The notes beneath the pieces were generated by a model that searched no databases, had not been told where the DNA came from, and saw only the letters and a list, made by a program, of their open reading frames with translations. A stretch of 64,000 nt of DNA, taken from NCBI RefSeq assembly GCF_000152745.1, contig NZ_CH672428.1, forward strand, positions 2,509,425-2,573,424, in the 5' to 3' direction. This document shows positions 35,017 to 44,310 of this stretch, one piece after another. The translations under genes and the position numbers were made by a program. The DNA comes from Oceanicaulis sp. HTCC2633. GTDB taxonomy: Bacteria > Pseudomonadota > Alphaproteobacteria > Caulobacterales > Maricaulaceae. Each line of letters starts with the position of its first letter. Positions within the stretch are counted from its first letter, which is position 1.

Positions 35017-35052
35017 CCCGAGTTTGGCCCGAAGGACAAAGGGGAAATCGAG

Positions 35053-35775
35053 ATGCGGCGAACAGCTTTGGTGACAGGGGGCACGCGGGGAATTGGTCGT
35101 GCGATTTCAATTGCCTTGAAAAACGCCGGATACGCCGTTGGCGCGAACTATTGTGGCAATGACTCTGTTGCGGCGCAGTTCACGGAAGAGACCGGCATCC
35201 CGGCGTTCAAATGGTCCGTCGCCGATTATGACGCATGCGCGGAAGGCATCCGTCAGGTCGAGCAGGCTCTGGGGCCGGTCGATGTGCTGGTCAACAATGC
35301 CGGCATCACGCGTGATGCGCCGTTTCACAAGATGACGCCCGAGCAGTGGCGCGAAGTGATCGACACCAACCTGAATGGCGTTTTCAACATGACCCATCCG
35401 GTCTGGTCCGGGATGCGCGATCGCGGCTTTGGCCGGATCATCACCATTTCCTCGATCAACGGTCAGAAAGGCCAGTTCGCCCAGGCCAATTATTCCGCCT
35501 CCAAGGCCGGGGATCTGGGCTTCACCAAGGCGCTGGCCCAGGAAGGCGCGCGCAAGGGCGTGACCGTGAACGCCATCTGCCCGGGCTATGTGGCGACCGA
35601 GATGGTGATGGCCGTGCCCGAGGAGATCCGCAACCAGATCATCGCGACCATTCCCGCCGGTCGTCTGGGCGAGGCAGACGAGATTGCCCGCTGCGTGGTG
35701 TTCCTCGCTTCTGACGACGCGGGCTTCATCACGGGCGCGACGCTGACCGCGAATGGCGGGCAATATATGACCTGA
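35053..35775 (+). CDS. phaB: Acetoacetyl-CoA reductase
   Basis: This NADPH-dependent short-chain dehydrogenase makes (R)-3-hydroxybutyryl-CoA, the monomer for PHB. The 240-aa protein has the cofactor motif TGGTRGIGRAI at the N terminus, NNAGITRD, and the PhaB signature ITISSINGQKGQFAQANYSASKAG in part, with the catalytic Tyr and Lys in YSASK. It ends in TANGGQYMT, typical of PhaB and not of FabG. A GGGG-rich ribosome site precedes the ATG. PHA synthase is not in this window. Confidence 0.95.
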   Translation: MRRTALVTGGTRGIGRAISIALKNAGYAVGANYCGNDSVAAQFTEETGIPAFKWSVADYDACAEGIRQVEQALGPVDVLVNNAGITRDAPFHKMTPEQWREVIDTNLNGVFNMTHPVWSGMRDRGFGRIITISSINGQKGQFAQANYSASKAGDLGFTKALAQEGARKGVTVNAICPGYVATEMVMAVPEEIRNQIIATIPAGRLGEADEIARCVVFLASDDAGFITGATLTANGGQYMT

Positions 35776-35855
35776 GGGCAACAGGGTCGGGCCGAGCGCA
35801 GACAAGCCGCGCTCACGCCTCGAAATCGCCGTGAAGCGGATTACACTGTGCCTTC

Positions 35856-36590
35856 ATGAAACGTGGAATTCTTGTCCTTCTCGTTCTCAGCGCCGGTCTG
35901 TGGGCGCTCGGAACCGGAGAAGGCGTCGCACAGAGCAACCCGTTCCGGCGCATGCTGGGGCAGGAAGTCCAGACCGTAGAGCGTTCGTTATGGTTCGAGC
36001 GCGCGGACGGACGCGGCGGCTTCACATTTGATCGTTCGGCCTCCATGCCGCTCATCCGCGCGGATGACGATGACGAGATCATGGCTGTTCATCAGGTGCG
36101 GGCGGCCGGGGGCGGCGAAGTCTGGATCACCGATACCGGACGCATGCTGCTGCGCCAGTCCAATCTGGGCGGCTGGACCTATTTCCCGTCTGACCGTCCC
36201 GACGGCGTGATCGTCGAACCCGTGGGACAGGCCCAGCCGCTCGCCGCCGAACCCATGGATGGCGAAGCGCTTGAGCGCGTGGCCACCGAGATGGCGCATG
36301 CTCTGGCCCAGATTTCCCGCAAGGAGGTGCTGGCGGAGCTCACGGCGCTCGACCCGGAAGGCAATGCGTATATGGCCGACGCCATGCGCATGGTGCGCCG
36401 GGGCGCTGATCTGGCGCCGCGCCGCACGGTGCGCGAGCTTGAAGTGGTTCGGCTGGGCATCGGCGAGGCGCCCCAGGTCAGCTATGACGGGCAGGTGCTG
36501 GATGTCTCCATCACCCCGTCGCTGGGATATGGGGGGCGACCCAGCTCGGCCCTGATCCGTCGCAGTTTTGAAAACCCGGCGCCGCGCTAG
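35856..36590 (+). CDS. Secreted hypothetical protein (possibly DUF4908)
   Basis: The 244-aa product has a signal peptide (about residues 1-25, ending GVAQS). The mature part contains RSLWFERADGRGGFTFDRS and a FPSDRPDGVIVEPVG segment, and is predicted to be periplasmic. The size and N-terminal pattern remind me of the DUF4908 proteins of Caulobacterales, but this is recollection and not certain. It lies between phaB and a cupin gene, with no evident link to PHA metabolism. Confidence 0.65.
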   Translation: MKRGILVLLVLSAGLWALGTGEGVAQSNPFRRMLGQEVQTVERSLWFERADGRGGFTFDRSASMPLIRADDDDEIMAVHQVRAAGGGEVWITDTGRMLLRQSNLGGWTYFPSDRPDGVIVEPVGQAQPLAAEPMDGEALERVATEMAHALAQISRKEVLAELTALDPEGNAYMADAMRMVRRGADLAPRRTVRELEVVRLGIGEAPQVSYDGQVLDVSITPSLGYGGRPSSALIRRSFENPAPR

Positions 36591-36593
36591 ACC

Positions 36594-37049
36594 CTAGCCA
36601 GGCGCGCCGTCCGGCCCCGGCCGCCAGTCCTCCGGCGCCAGCTCGAAACCGTCGAACTCGAACCCGGGCGCCACCAGGCAGCTGACCAGCGTCCAGGCGC
36701 CAAGGGATTCCGCCGTTTGCCAGGCATGAGCGGGAATGACCTGTTGCGGGCGTTCGCCCGCGCGCAGATTGGGGCCGAGTCTTTGATGGCGGGCGGTTGT
36801 CGCATCCTCGCTCCAGCTTAGCGACAGGGGGGCGCCCGCCTGCCACAGCCAGGTTTCGGCCGCGTCCACCTTGTGCCAGCGGGACACTTCATCCGCCGCC
36901 AGCAGGAAATAGATCGCCGTGAAGCGGGCCCGACCATCCGGTCCGGGGGCGTCCCGCCAGGTCTCGACATAGTGTCCGCCTTCGGGATGGGGCTTCATGC
37001 CCAGCATCCGGATGATCTCGTTGACTCCCATATCTCCGGATGGCGTCAT
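36594..37049 (-). CDS. Cupin DUF985 family protein
   Basis: The 151-aa protein has the cupin-5 pattern: LGMKPHPEGGHYVETWRD near the N terminus, IYFLLAADEVSRWHKVDAAETWLWQAGAP, and AHAWQTAESLGAWTLVSCLVAPGFEFDGFELA toward the end. Relatives such as yeast YML079w bind small ligands in a beta barrel, but their reactions are unknown. It converges on the preceding secreted protein gene with a three-base gap. Confidence 0.88.
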   Translation of the reverse strand: MTPSGDMGVNEIIRMLGMKPHPEGGHYVETWRDAPGPDGRARFTAIYFLLAADEVSRWHKVDAAETWLWQAGAPLSLSWSEDATTARHQRLGPNLRAGERPQQVIPAHAWQTAESLGAWTLVSCLVAPGFEFDGFELAPEDWRPGPDGAPG

Positions 37050-37110
37050 GGCGCGCTCCTATTGGCCTGATTTTTGCAAGACATTCCCGGAACAGAACAG
37101 GCGCAGGTTC

Positions 37111-38232
37111 ATGACCCAGAATACCTTTGGTAAGCTGAAATTGCTCAAATCGGGTGGCTCGACAAGCCGCGTGATGGATTTGCTGTCTGTTCAGGAAAGC
37201 GCCGGCGCTCTGGGTCTGACCAGCAAGACCTCCATGTTCAACACCAAACGCCTGAACACCAGCTTCATTGTGAAACACACCCTGCGCGCCTGGGAGCGCG
37301 AGCAGGTCAGCGGCGCCCGCATCTCGGCCACCAAGATCATCATTCCGATGTCCGAGACGAATCTCGATTCAGGCGGACACAGCATTTTTGTCGAGGATCC
37401 GGGACTCGCCGAGAAACTCAGCACCCATCTGGGCGTCGCCAAGACCTTGCCGCGTTTCCGGGAGGATATTGCGCGCCTGCGCGAGCTCTGCGCCCTGCCG
37501 TCCTTCGATCCCTACCTGCTTTATGATCATTTCCGTCGCTCCAAGCGCAAGGTGTCTGACGCCTATTTCCAGATGAGCGCACAGGAGGTTTCCCAGATCA
37601 GCGAGTTCGTTGCGGGCCAGATCAATCTGCTGGTGCGCCGTGCGCTCAACACGGCCCAGGACGGCTCGCTCCTGCAGGCGCGTCGTCTGGCGAACACCCT
37701 CTTCGAGGACCATGAATCCGAGAAGCTGGATGTGCTGCGCAGCGCGCTGAACATGACGCCGGATCAGTACCGGCTGAGCATGAATGGCTGGAAGGGCACG
37801 CTGTATTATTGCTGGCGCGCCGGGGCCTGCGGCAAGGATCTGTCAGACTTCCTGACCGCGATCAACGCCCTCAATCTGGGCCAGCTGCATGCGACAGACC
37901 GGGACGAGTACCGCCAGCTGGTGGCGGGCGTGTCCAGCGAGGCCAAGCAGCGCTGGGCCCGGGTTCAGACCAAGCTTCAGCAGTACCATGATCAGTTCGC
38001 ACGTTTTCTGAATCACGGTGATGGCGGCGCCCTGTCATCCTTCCTGAATGCGGCTCCGGAACTCTTTGTCGAGATGGGCGACGATATCAGCCGCATCCAG
38101 CATGTCTGCGCGTCCTGGCGGTTCTGGCAGGGTGATCGCAAGGCGTCAGAGCTTCCGGTTGCGGAAGGCCGCGCCCTCCTGCTCGATTATGACAGCGTTC
38201 TGAGCTTTGAAGAGCAGCGCAAGGCCGCCTGA
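37111..38232 (+). CDS. Unrecognised 373-aa soluble protein
   Basis: I do not recognise this family. The protein has no signal peptide and no membrane segment. After a Ser/Thr-rich N terminus (LKLLKSGGSTSRVMDLL) it appears to be mostly alpha-helical, with charged heptad-like stretches such as FREDIARLRELC and RLANTLFEDHESEKLDVLR. Single cysteines occur in YYCWRAGACGKD. The ATG at 37111 is chosen because the frame upstream overlaps the cupin gene; the ribosome site is weak. Its stop is directly before the convergent gloB stop. Neighbours give no clue. Codon use resembles the rest of the window, so recent transfer is not suggested. Confidence 0.72.
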   Translation: MTQNTFGKLKLLKSGGSTSRVMDLLSVQESAGALGLTSKTSMFNTKRLNTSFIVKHTLRAWEREQVSGARISATKIIIPMSETNLDSGGHSIFVEDPGLAEKLSTHLGVAKTLPRFREDIARLRELCALPSFDPYLLYDHFRRSKRKVSDAYFQMSAQEVSQISEFVAGQINLLVRRALNTAQDGSLLQARRLANTLFEDHESEKLDVLRSALNMTPDQYRLSMNGWKGTLYYCWRAGACGKDLSDFLTAINALNLGQLHATDRDEYRQLVAGVSSEAKQRWARVQTKLQQYHDQFARFLNHGDGGALSSFLNAAPELFVEMGDDISRIQHVCASWRFWQGDRKASELPVAEGRALLLDYDSVLSFEEQRKAA

Positions 38233-39000
38233 TCAGAAGCTGTCCTTGCGCCGACGCAGTTCGGCGAACACCTCTGCATCGCTGGCCGCTTGCAGACCGA
38301 GCCGGGCGCGCAGACCCTCGTCATCCCAACGCAGGAAGGGATTGGATTCACATTCGGCGGCCAGAACCGTGGGGATTGTCGGCTTGTCCTCGGCCCTGAG
38401 CTCATCCACGCGCCGGGCATAGCTCTGAAGCGCGGCGTTCTCCGGATCTACGCTCAACGCAAACCGGGCGTTCGCCTGGGTGTATTCATGGGCGCAATAG
38501 ATCACGGTTTCCGGCGGCAGACCGCGCAACCGCGCCAGTCCGGCCTGCATCTGCTGGGGCGTGCCCTCGAACATCCGGCCGCAGCCCAGGGCGAACAGGC
38601 TGTCCCCGACAAAGGCGACGCCCGCCTCCTCGAACCAGTAGGCCACATGACCGAGCGTATGCCCGCCGACATCCATGACCCGGGCGGTCAGGTTTCCCAG
38701 TGCGACCGCGTCACCGGCCGCGACAGGCTGGTCCACATGACCGATGGTGGCCGCTTCGGCCCTGGGCGCGACAATGCGGGCGCCCGTCGCCTGCCGGATC
38801 GCTTCATTGCCGCCGGCATGGTCCCAATGGTGATGGGTGTTCCAGATGGCGCGGATCGGCCAGTCCAGGGTCTGGGATTCTTCCAGGATCACATCCGCTT
38901 CCGGCGTGTCTATGCAGGCGGTCGCGCCCGTCTCCGAACAGCGGATCAGAAAGCCGTAATTGTCCTGAAGGCAGGGGAACTGCCGGATTTCAAGCGCCAT
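38233..39000 (-). CDS. gloB: Hydroxyacylglutathione hydrolase (glyoxalase II)
   Basis: The enzyme hydrolyses S-lactoylglutathione to lactate and glutathione in methylglyoxal detoxification. The 255-aa protein has the metallo-beta-lactamase zinc motif THHHWDHAGG (His56, His58, Asp60, His61), GGHTLGHVAYW, and VFVGDSL-like FVGDSLFALGCGR. The C-terminal glyoxalase II domain carries CAHEYTQANARFA. The ATG at 39000 is preceded by GGGAGG. It is divergent from a methyltransferase gene, an arrangement I recall from other alphaproteobacteria. Confidence 0.93.
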   Translation of the reverse strand: MALEIRQFPCLQDNYGFLIRCSETGATACIDTPEADVILEESQTLDWPIRAIWNTHHHWDHAGGNEAIRQATGARIVAPRAEAATIGHVDQPVAAGDAVALGNLTARVMDVGGHTLGHVAYWFEEAGVAFVGDSLFALGCGRMFEGTPQQMQAGLARLRGLPPETVIYCAHEYTQANARFALSVDPENAALQSYARRVDELRAEDKPTIPTVLAAECESNPFLRWDDEGLRARLGLQAASDAEVFAELRRRKDSF

Positions 39001-39104
39001 CAGGCCGCCTCCCAAATGTGTAACCCTTGAACGAGAGCTGGGTCTTACCCTTATCAGGTCAAGAGCCTAGCATGGGGCTCGACCCGCTTGCCATGAGCTG
39101 ACCG

Positions 39105-39890
39105 ATGCGAACCGACGCCCTTGATATCGCCCGCTTCTACCGCACCCCGCCGGGCCGGGCCGCGCGGGATATGGTGCAGCGTCGCATTCTGGCGCTCTGG
39201 CCGGATGTGGACGGGCTCGACATGCTGGGATTTGGCTATGCGCCGCCCTATCTGGAGCCCTTCCGCGGGCGGGCGCGGCGCACCATCGCTTTCATGCCCG
39301 CCGCCCAGGGCGCGGTGCCCTGGCCCGCCCCCGGTGTGGGCAAGGGCGGGTTGAGCATGCTGGGCGACGAGCAACGGTTCGCCTTCAAGGAAGCGCTCTT
39401 TGACCGGGTGATCCTCGTGCATGCTCTGGAAGAGGCGGCTGATCCCGCCCGCCTGCTGCGCGAGGTCTGGCGGGTGATGGCGCCGGAAGGTCGCCTGCTG
39501 GTGATCGCGGCGCACCGGACCGGATTGTGGTCGCGCGCAGATTCCACCCCTTTCGGTCATGGCCGACCGTTTACGCGCAGCCAGCTCACCGGCCTGCTCA
39601 GCGATTCCCTGTTCGAACCGATCGCCTGGTCGCGCGCCCTGTTCACGCCGCCCTGGCGGTTCACTTGCGGACCCAAGACGGCGCGGGCGTTTGAAAGTGC
39701 GGGCGAGCGGCTCTGGCCGGCCTTTGGCGGACTGATCCTGAGTGAAGCGGTCAAGCATGTGGGCGCGGTGCGCGCGGGCGGCGCGACGCAGCGGGTGCGC
39801 AGAAAGGCGCTTGAAGGCGTCACAAGGCCCGCGCTATCTCCTCGGTCAGATCGCACACCGCATGAAGATGAGCAGAAAGGCGCACCATGA
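39105..39890 (+). CDS. SAM-dependent methyltransferase
   Basis: The 261-aa protein has a class I methyltransferase fold with a degenerate motif I (LDMLGFGYAPPYLEPF). Motifs II-III follow in FDRVILVHALEEAADPARLLREVWRVMAPEGRLLVIA, in part, as in the methyltransferase type 11 group. The substrate is unknown. A C-terminal extension rich in Arg and Pro follows the catalytic core. The stop overlaps the ATG of hisC, so the two are co-translated. Confidence 0.82.
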   Translation: MRTDALDIARFYRTPPGRAARDMVQRRILALWPDVDGLDMLGFGYAPPYLEPFRGRARRTIAFMPAAQGAVPWPAPGVGKGGLSMLGDEQRFAFKEALFDRVILVHALEEAADPARLLREVWRVMAPEGRLLVIAAHRTGLWSRADSTPFGHGRPFTRSQLTGLLSDSLFEPIAWSRALFTPPWRFTCGPKTARAFESAGERLWPAFGGLILSEAVKHVGAVRAGGATQRVRRKALEGVTRPALSPRSDRTPHEDEQKGAP

Positions 39891-40966
39891 CGCTCCAACC
39901 CCGTCCCGGTCTTCTCGACATCAAACCCTATGTGCCGGGCGCAGCCGCGCCGGAAGGGGCGGTGAAACTGTCCTCGAACGAGAACGCGCTGGGCTGCAGC
40001 CCCAAGGCGGCGGACGCCTTCAAGGCGGCGGCGAGTTCGCTGCACATCTATCCCGACGGCGGCGCGACCGAATTGCGCGAAGCCATCGCGAAAATGGAAA
40101 ACCTCAAGGCCGAACAGATCGTCTGCGGCGCAGGCTCGGACGAGCTGCTGCAGCTGATCGGCAAGGCCTATCTCGGCCCCGAGGACAAGGTGGTCCAGAG
40201 CCAGTATGGCTTCCTGGTCTATCGTCTGGTGGCGATGCAGTCCGGCGCCCGGATCGTGTCTGCGCCTGAAAAGAACTATACCGCCGATGTGGACGCGCTG
40301 ATCGAGACGGCGGGTGATGACGCCAAGATCGTCTTCCTGGCCAATCCCAACAATCCGACCGGCACCTGGATCCCGGGCTCGGAAATCCGTCGCCTGCGGG
40401 AGGGGCTACCGGATTCCACCCTGCTGGTGATCGACTGCGCCTATGGCGAGTTCGTCGATGCGCCGGAGTACGAAGACCCGCTGGCGCTGGTGGCTGAGTA
40501 CGACAATGTGGTCGTGACCCGCACCTTCTCGAAAATTCACGGCCTGGCCGGTCTGCGTCTGGGCTGGATGTATGGTCCCAAGGACGTGGTGGATGTGATC
40601 CACCGCGTGCGCGGCCCGTTCAACGTCAACCTGCCTGCCATCGAGGCCGGGACCGCCGCTATTCAGGACCGCGACTTCCTGAAGAAGTCCAAAGAGCACA
40701 ATGACCGCTCGCTGGCCTTCCTGACCCAGCAACTGGGCGGTCTGGGCTATGATGTGACGCCGTCGGTGTGCAATTTCGTGCTGGTGCATTTCCCCGAAAC
40801 GCCGGGCAAGACCGCCGATGACGCGAACAAATTCCTCGCGGAGCGCGGCCTGATCGTGCGGGGCGTGCAGCCCTATGGCTTGCCGAACGCGCTGCGCATC
40901 TCGGTGGGGCTGGAAGAGCACAACCGCGCCGTGGTTGAAGCGCTCGAGGCCTTCGCCAAGGCGTAA
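39887..40966 (+). CDS. hisC: Histidinol-phosphate aminotransferase
   Basis: The PLP enzyme makes histidinol phosphate in histidine synthesis and may also act on aromatic amino acids. The 359-aa protein carries KLSSNENALGCSPKA at the N terminus, FLANPNNPTGTW, and the PLP lysine at about residue 216 in RTFSKIHGLAGLRLG. The C-terminal ALRISVG arginine motif is present. Other his genes are not adjacent. It overlaps the methyltransferase stop (ATGA) and ends in a strong terminator. Confidence 0.92.
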   Translation: MTLQPRPGLLDIKPYVPGAAAPEGAVKLSSNENALGCSPKAADAFKAAASSLHIYPDGGATELREAIAKMENLKAEQIVCGAGSDELLQLIGKAYLGPEDKVVQSQYGFLVYRLVAMQSGARIVSAPEKNYTADVDALIETAGDDAKIVFLANPNNPTGTWIPGSEIRRLREGLPDSTLLVIDCAYGEFVDAPEYEDPLALVAEYDNVVVTRTFSKIHGLAGLRLGWMYGPKDVVDVIHRVRGPFNVNLPAIEAGTAAIQDRDFLKKSKEHNDRSLAFLTQQLGGLGYDVTPSVCNFVLVHFPETPGKTADDANKFLAERGLIVRGVQPYGLPNALRISVGLEEHNRAVVEALEAFAKA

Positions 40967-40988
40967 GCGCGCCAGCGCTCAACGGTCG

Positions 40989-41023
40989 AAAAAAGCCCCG
41001 GACGCCAGGCGTCCGGGGCTTTT
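40989..41023. terminator. Bidirectional intrinsic terminator after hisC
   Basis: A long stem AAAAGCCCCGGACGC pairs with GCGTCCGGGGCTTTT around a three-base loop. It serves hisC and the convergent DUF2125 gene. Confidence 0.9.
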
Positions 41024-41041
41024 GCGTGTCTGCGGCGGCGC

Positions 41042-42085
41042 CTAGTCCAGTGCGCCGACTTCGCCGATCCGGGCGGGCCCCAGGAACAGGCCGCCATCCT
41101 GCAACAGGAAGGGCAGGGCGATGCCCTCGTCACGGCGCGGCGCCATCATGGCCGCCAGACGCAGCGCAGCGCCCTGTTCGTCATAGACGAGGCGGGCGTC
41201 TTCCAGCGCCGAAATCAGACTTTCAGGGTCGGAGACCACCACGCTCAATCGACCCGCAGGGCGGATCTCGCGATCCAGCGTGATCTCGCCCGACCCGGTC
41301 AGGGCGGCCGGGCCCCAGTCAAGCCGGGTTTGCCGGATGACAAGACGGCCGCCGGCGCGGGACCAGGCCAGCGGGTCTCCCGCCAGGGACAGGGTGTCGA
41401 ATTCTGTCAGCACGCTATCAAGCTGAACAAGCGTGACGGTGTCGCCAAAGGCGGACTGAAGCGGATTGTCGAGCTGGCTGTCATGAAACCGCATGCCTTC
41501 GATTTCGAACCCGCTGATGAATTCGCCTGTCTCGGCCATGCGCCCGTTCATTGCAAAGCGCTCGACGGCGCCGATCATCGGTTCGGGTCCGGACAGGGCC
41601 TCAATGGACAGGGCGTTGATTTCCGCGCCGATCTGGCTCGTGACTCCCTTGCGGGTGATGAGGCTGAGGCGCGCCTTCTCGCTGACGAGGGCGTATTGAG
41701 AGCGCTCGCCATCAATGCGCGTATCCAGAATGGCGTTCTGGCCCAGCGTGACGATCCAGTGATCAAGATTGTAGAACTGGGCGCTGGCGGCGGCGGCGTC
41801 CATGGAAATCCGCCAGCCTCCGTCCGTGGCTGGCGCGCTGACTTCCGCTTCGCTCAGATGGATGGTGAAGCGGAACGGATAGCCGCGCACCTTCATCGTG
41901 GAATAGTCAATGGCGTATCCCGCCTCGACCTTGTCCTCGATCCAGGCCTCGGCGGCGGTGTGGATCTGGCCGGACATGATCACCCAGTAGGCCGCGTGGA
42001 TGACGATCGCCAGCGCGAGCGCGCCAAAGGGAAGATACAGGCCGAGCCGGGAATGGGGGCGAGCCGGGGCGTTTTGGGCGGTCAT
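41042..42085 (-). CDS. DUF2125 membrane-anchored protein
   Basis: The 347-aa protein has one N-terminal transmembrane helix (about residues 16-36) and a long beta-rich domain outside. Typical DUF2125 segments are present, such as VRGYPFRFTIHLSEAEV near residue 70 and LTGSGEITLDREIRPAGRLSVVV near 270. The family is frequent in alphaproteobacteria and of unknown function. Its start overlaps the stop of plsC, so it is translated with it. Confidence 0.85.
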   Translation of the reverse strand: MTAQNAPARPHSRLGLYLPFGALALAIVIHAAYWVIMSGQIHTAAEAWIEDKVEAGYAIDYSTMKVRGYPFRFTIHLSEAEVSAPATDGGWRISMDAAAASAQFYNLDHWIVTLGQNAILDTRIDGERSQYALVSEKARLSLITRKGVTSQIGAEINALSIEALSGPEPMIGAVERFAMNGRMAETGEFISGFEIEGMRFHDSQLDNPLQSAFGDTVTLVQLDSVLTEFDTLSLAGDPLAWSRAGGRLVIRQTRLDWGPAALTGSGEITLDREIRPAGRLSVVVSDPESLISALEDARLVYDEQGAALRLAAMMAPRRDEGIALPFLLQDGGLFLGPARIGEVGALD

Positions 42086-42813
42086 GCTGCGGTCTCGGCG
42101 GAATGGGAGGCCGGCAGAAGCGCGTCCGAAGCGGTCTCGATCCGGGTTTGAAGTTCAGCCATGAAGGCGTCCTTGCTCAGGCCCGGTTCGATCGCGGGCA
42201 GGAATTGCACAATGATCACGCCAGGTCTGCGCACGAAGCCATGGGGCGGCCAGTAGAGGCCGGAATTGAGCGCAACAGGGACGCAGGGCGTTTTCATCGC
42301 CTTGTATAGCCCCACGACACCGGGTTTGTAGCTGTCGCTTTCACCCGGCTCCAGGCGCGTGCCCTGCGGGAAGATCACGACCTGACGGCCTTCCTCGGCG
42401 CGCTGGCTGGCCTGTTTGAGCATGTCGCGCAGGGCTTTGGCGCCCGCGGAGCGGTCCACCTTGATGTTCTTGAGCTTCATGGCGTACCAGCCAAAGAAGG
42501 GCAGATAGGCCAGCTCCTTCTTCAGAATGATCGCCGGATCATCCAGAATCGCCCAGAAGGCCAGGGTCTCGAACATGGACTGGTGCTTGGAGGCGACGAG
42601 GGCGCCGCCCTTCGGCAGATGCTCGCGTCCACGGACCTCATAGCGAATGCCGCAGATCAGTCTGAGGCCGCCGAAGACCAGGGCCAGATAGACGCGCATG
42701 CAGCCTTTCACGCCGCTGCGCGGGCCGAGCAGGAACGGGGCGCAGACAATCCCCATCACCACCATCAGCCCGTACATCCAGACGACGAAAATTGCAGACC
42801 TGAGTGCGGCCAC
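42082..42813 (-). CDS. plsC: 1-acyl-sn-glycerol-3-phosphate acyltransferase
   Basis: This inner-membrane enzyme adds the second acyl chain in phosphatidic acid synthesis. The 243-aa protein has an N-terminal membrane helix (about residues 8-30), the catalytic block SKHQSMFET near residue 77 and the substrate-binding IFPQGTRLEPGE near 148. The HX4D motif reads HX4E here (His77, Glu82), a form I recall as common in alphaproteobacterial PlsC and therefore probably active. It is followed by DUF2125 with a four-base overlap. Confidence 0.92.
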   Translation of the reverse strand: MAALRSAIFVVWMYGLMVVMGIVCAPFLLGPRSGVKGCMRVYLALVFGGLRLICGIRYEVRGREHLPKGGALVASKHQSMFETLAFWAILDDPAIILKKELAYLPFFGWYAMKLKNIKVDRSAGAKALRDMLKQASQRAEEGRQVVIFPQGTRLEPGESDSYKPGVVGLYKAMKTPCVPVALNSGLYWPPHGFVRRPGVIIVQFLPAIEPGLSKDAFMAELQTRIETASDALLPASHSAETAA

Positions 42814-42841
42814 GTAGCTCTCCTAGACAGTTCAGATGGGC

Positions 42842-43417
42842 TTAAAGCGTGCGAACGCGTTCGCGTCCATAGACGGCGGCGTATTTTACATACTCCACCA
42901 GCCATCGCCGCGCTTCATGGCCGCCGCTCCAGGGCGCCGGCGCCGGCACGCCATAGGCCACCAGTCGGACATCCGGCATCGCCGCCTGCAGCTCCAGTAG
43001 CGCGCGGGGCATGTGATAGTCGCTGGTGACGACGATGATCCGGTCATAGCCGTGCTGGCGGGCCCAGGCGGCGGTCTCGGCGGCGTTGCCGATGGTGTCG
43101 GCGGCCTGAAGTCCGAAATCCACGCAGCATTCGAAGAGCGCCTGAGACGCCCCGGCCGCGGCGGCGATATCAGCCGGCGGACTGTCCGGATTGACCCCGG
43201 AGATGAGCAGACGTCGCCCCGAGCCGTCCTGCAACAAGGCGGCGGCGGTGCTCACGCGGTTGGGGCCGCCTGTCAGCACCACGATCGCCTGTCCGCGCAC
43301 GGAGGCGTCGGGGGTGAAGGTGCGGGCCTGGCGTACAAACAGCGCAAAGCCCACCACGAAGGCGGTCAGAAGGATGAAGGCGGTCAGCCTGAGGAACCGC
43401 CCGCCGCTCATGACCAT
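42842..43417 (-). CDS. YdcF/DUF218 family protein
   Basis: The 191-aa protein has an N-terminal membrane helix (about residues 10-28) and a DUF218 domain with AIVVLTGGPNRVSTAAALL, ISGVNPDSPP, ETAAWARQHGYDRIIVVTSDYHMPRALLEL in part. DUF218 proteins such as SanA and ElyC affect envelope polysaccharide synthesis and vancomycin exclusion. The ATG at 43417 has GAAGG upstream; the ATG at 43411 overlaps the ftsX stop and is also possible. It follows ftsEX in an operon. Confidence 0.86.
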   Translation of the reverse strand: MVMSGGRFLRLTAFILLTAFVVGFALFVRQARTFTPDASVRGQAIVVLTGGPNRVSTAAALLQDGSGRRLLISGVNPDSPPADIAAAAGASQALFECCVDFGLQAADTIGNAAETAAWARQHGYDRIIVVTSDYHMPRALLELQAAMPDVRLVAYGVPAPAPWSGGHEARRWLVEYVKYAAVYGRERVRTL

Positions 43418-44310
43418 CGCGCCTTCAGATCGCTGGAGACGGCCGTGCGCGCGGCGACGGCGGCGATGAGCGCTGCAATCAGGGCGGCGAGGGGCGGGAT
43501 CATCAGCGCGCTCCAGCCCAGCTCAAGCGTGGGCACAAAGAACAAGCCGCCAGAGGCCGCCCCGGCCTGCGCCAGCCCCAGGGCGGCGAGCGCCGCGGCG
43601 ATGGATCCGGTCAGACCCGATTTGAGGCCCAGAAAGAAGAACCGTTCCTGAAACAGGCCCGTGACATAGCGGTCGGGCGCCCCGACCAGATGCAGGGCTT
43701 CAGCCACGTCCCAGCGAGCGGCGAGCGAGGCGCGCGCGGCGAAGGCCACCACGGCCGCGGCGGCGACGGTCAGCAGGAGCACCAGTCCGAGGGCGAAATA
43801 GCGCACGGCGTTCGCGGCGCGCTGCACAGCGTCTTCCCAGCGTTGATGATCGTCGACAAGTATCTCATAGGGCTCGTCCGCCAACAGCGCCTCGATGGCG
43901 CCATTGGCCGGCGGGTTGTCGGCATTGATCTGCACCGCCACCAGCCGGGGGACCGGCAGGTCTTCGGGCAGGTCCGCCGATCCCAGCCAGGGGCTGACCA
44001 GGCGCTCGGCTTCGGCCCGGTCCATGGCGATCACGCCGGTCACGCCGGGCAGGCGGGCGATGGCTTCGGCGGCGGCGACGGCGTCCGCATCCGCATCACG
44101 ATCCTCGCCGGGCAGGATCTGGACGGTGATCTCGGCGGTCAGCTGATCGGTCCAGCCATCCGCCGCGCGCCAGGCGCCCGCGGCGCCGAAGGCGGACAGG
44201 CAGGCCAGAAAGACCAGGATCGCCGCCACGGCGAAGAGCGGTCGGTCCCGCCCCGAATCAGGCGGCAGAAGCGGCGCGACCCGTTGGGCTTTGGACTTGT
44301 CCTGGCTCAT
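43408..44310 (-). CDS. ftsX: Cell division protein FtsX
   Basis: FtsX is the membrane half of the FtsEX ABC system, which activates peptidoglycan hydrolases during division. The 300-aa protein has four transmembrane helices (about residues 25-47, 168-192, 222-243 and 265-290). A large external loop with ITVQILPGEDRDADAD lies between the first two, and the C-terminal half fits the FtsX permease domain. Its ATG overlaps the stop of ftsE. Confidence 0.9.
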   Translation of the reverse strand: MSQDKSKAQRVAPLLPPDSGRDRPLFAVAAILVFLACLSAFGAAGAWRAADGWTDQLTAEITVQILPGEDRDADADAVAAAEAIARLPGVTGVIAMDRAEAERLVSPWLGSADLPEDLPVPRLVAVQINADNPPANGAIEALLADEPYEILVDDHQRWEDAVQRAANAVRYFALGLVLLLTVAAAAVVAFAARASLAARWDVAEALHLVGAPDRYVTGLFQERFFFLGLKSGLTGSIAAALAALGLAQAGAASGGLFFVPTLELGWSALMIPPLAALIAALIAAVAARTAVSSDLKARWS

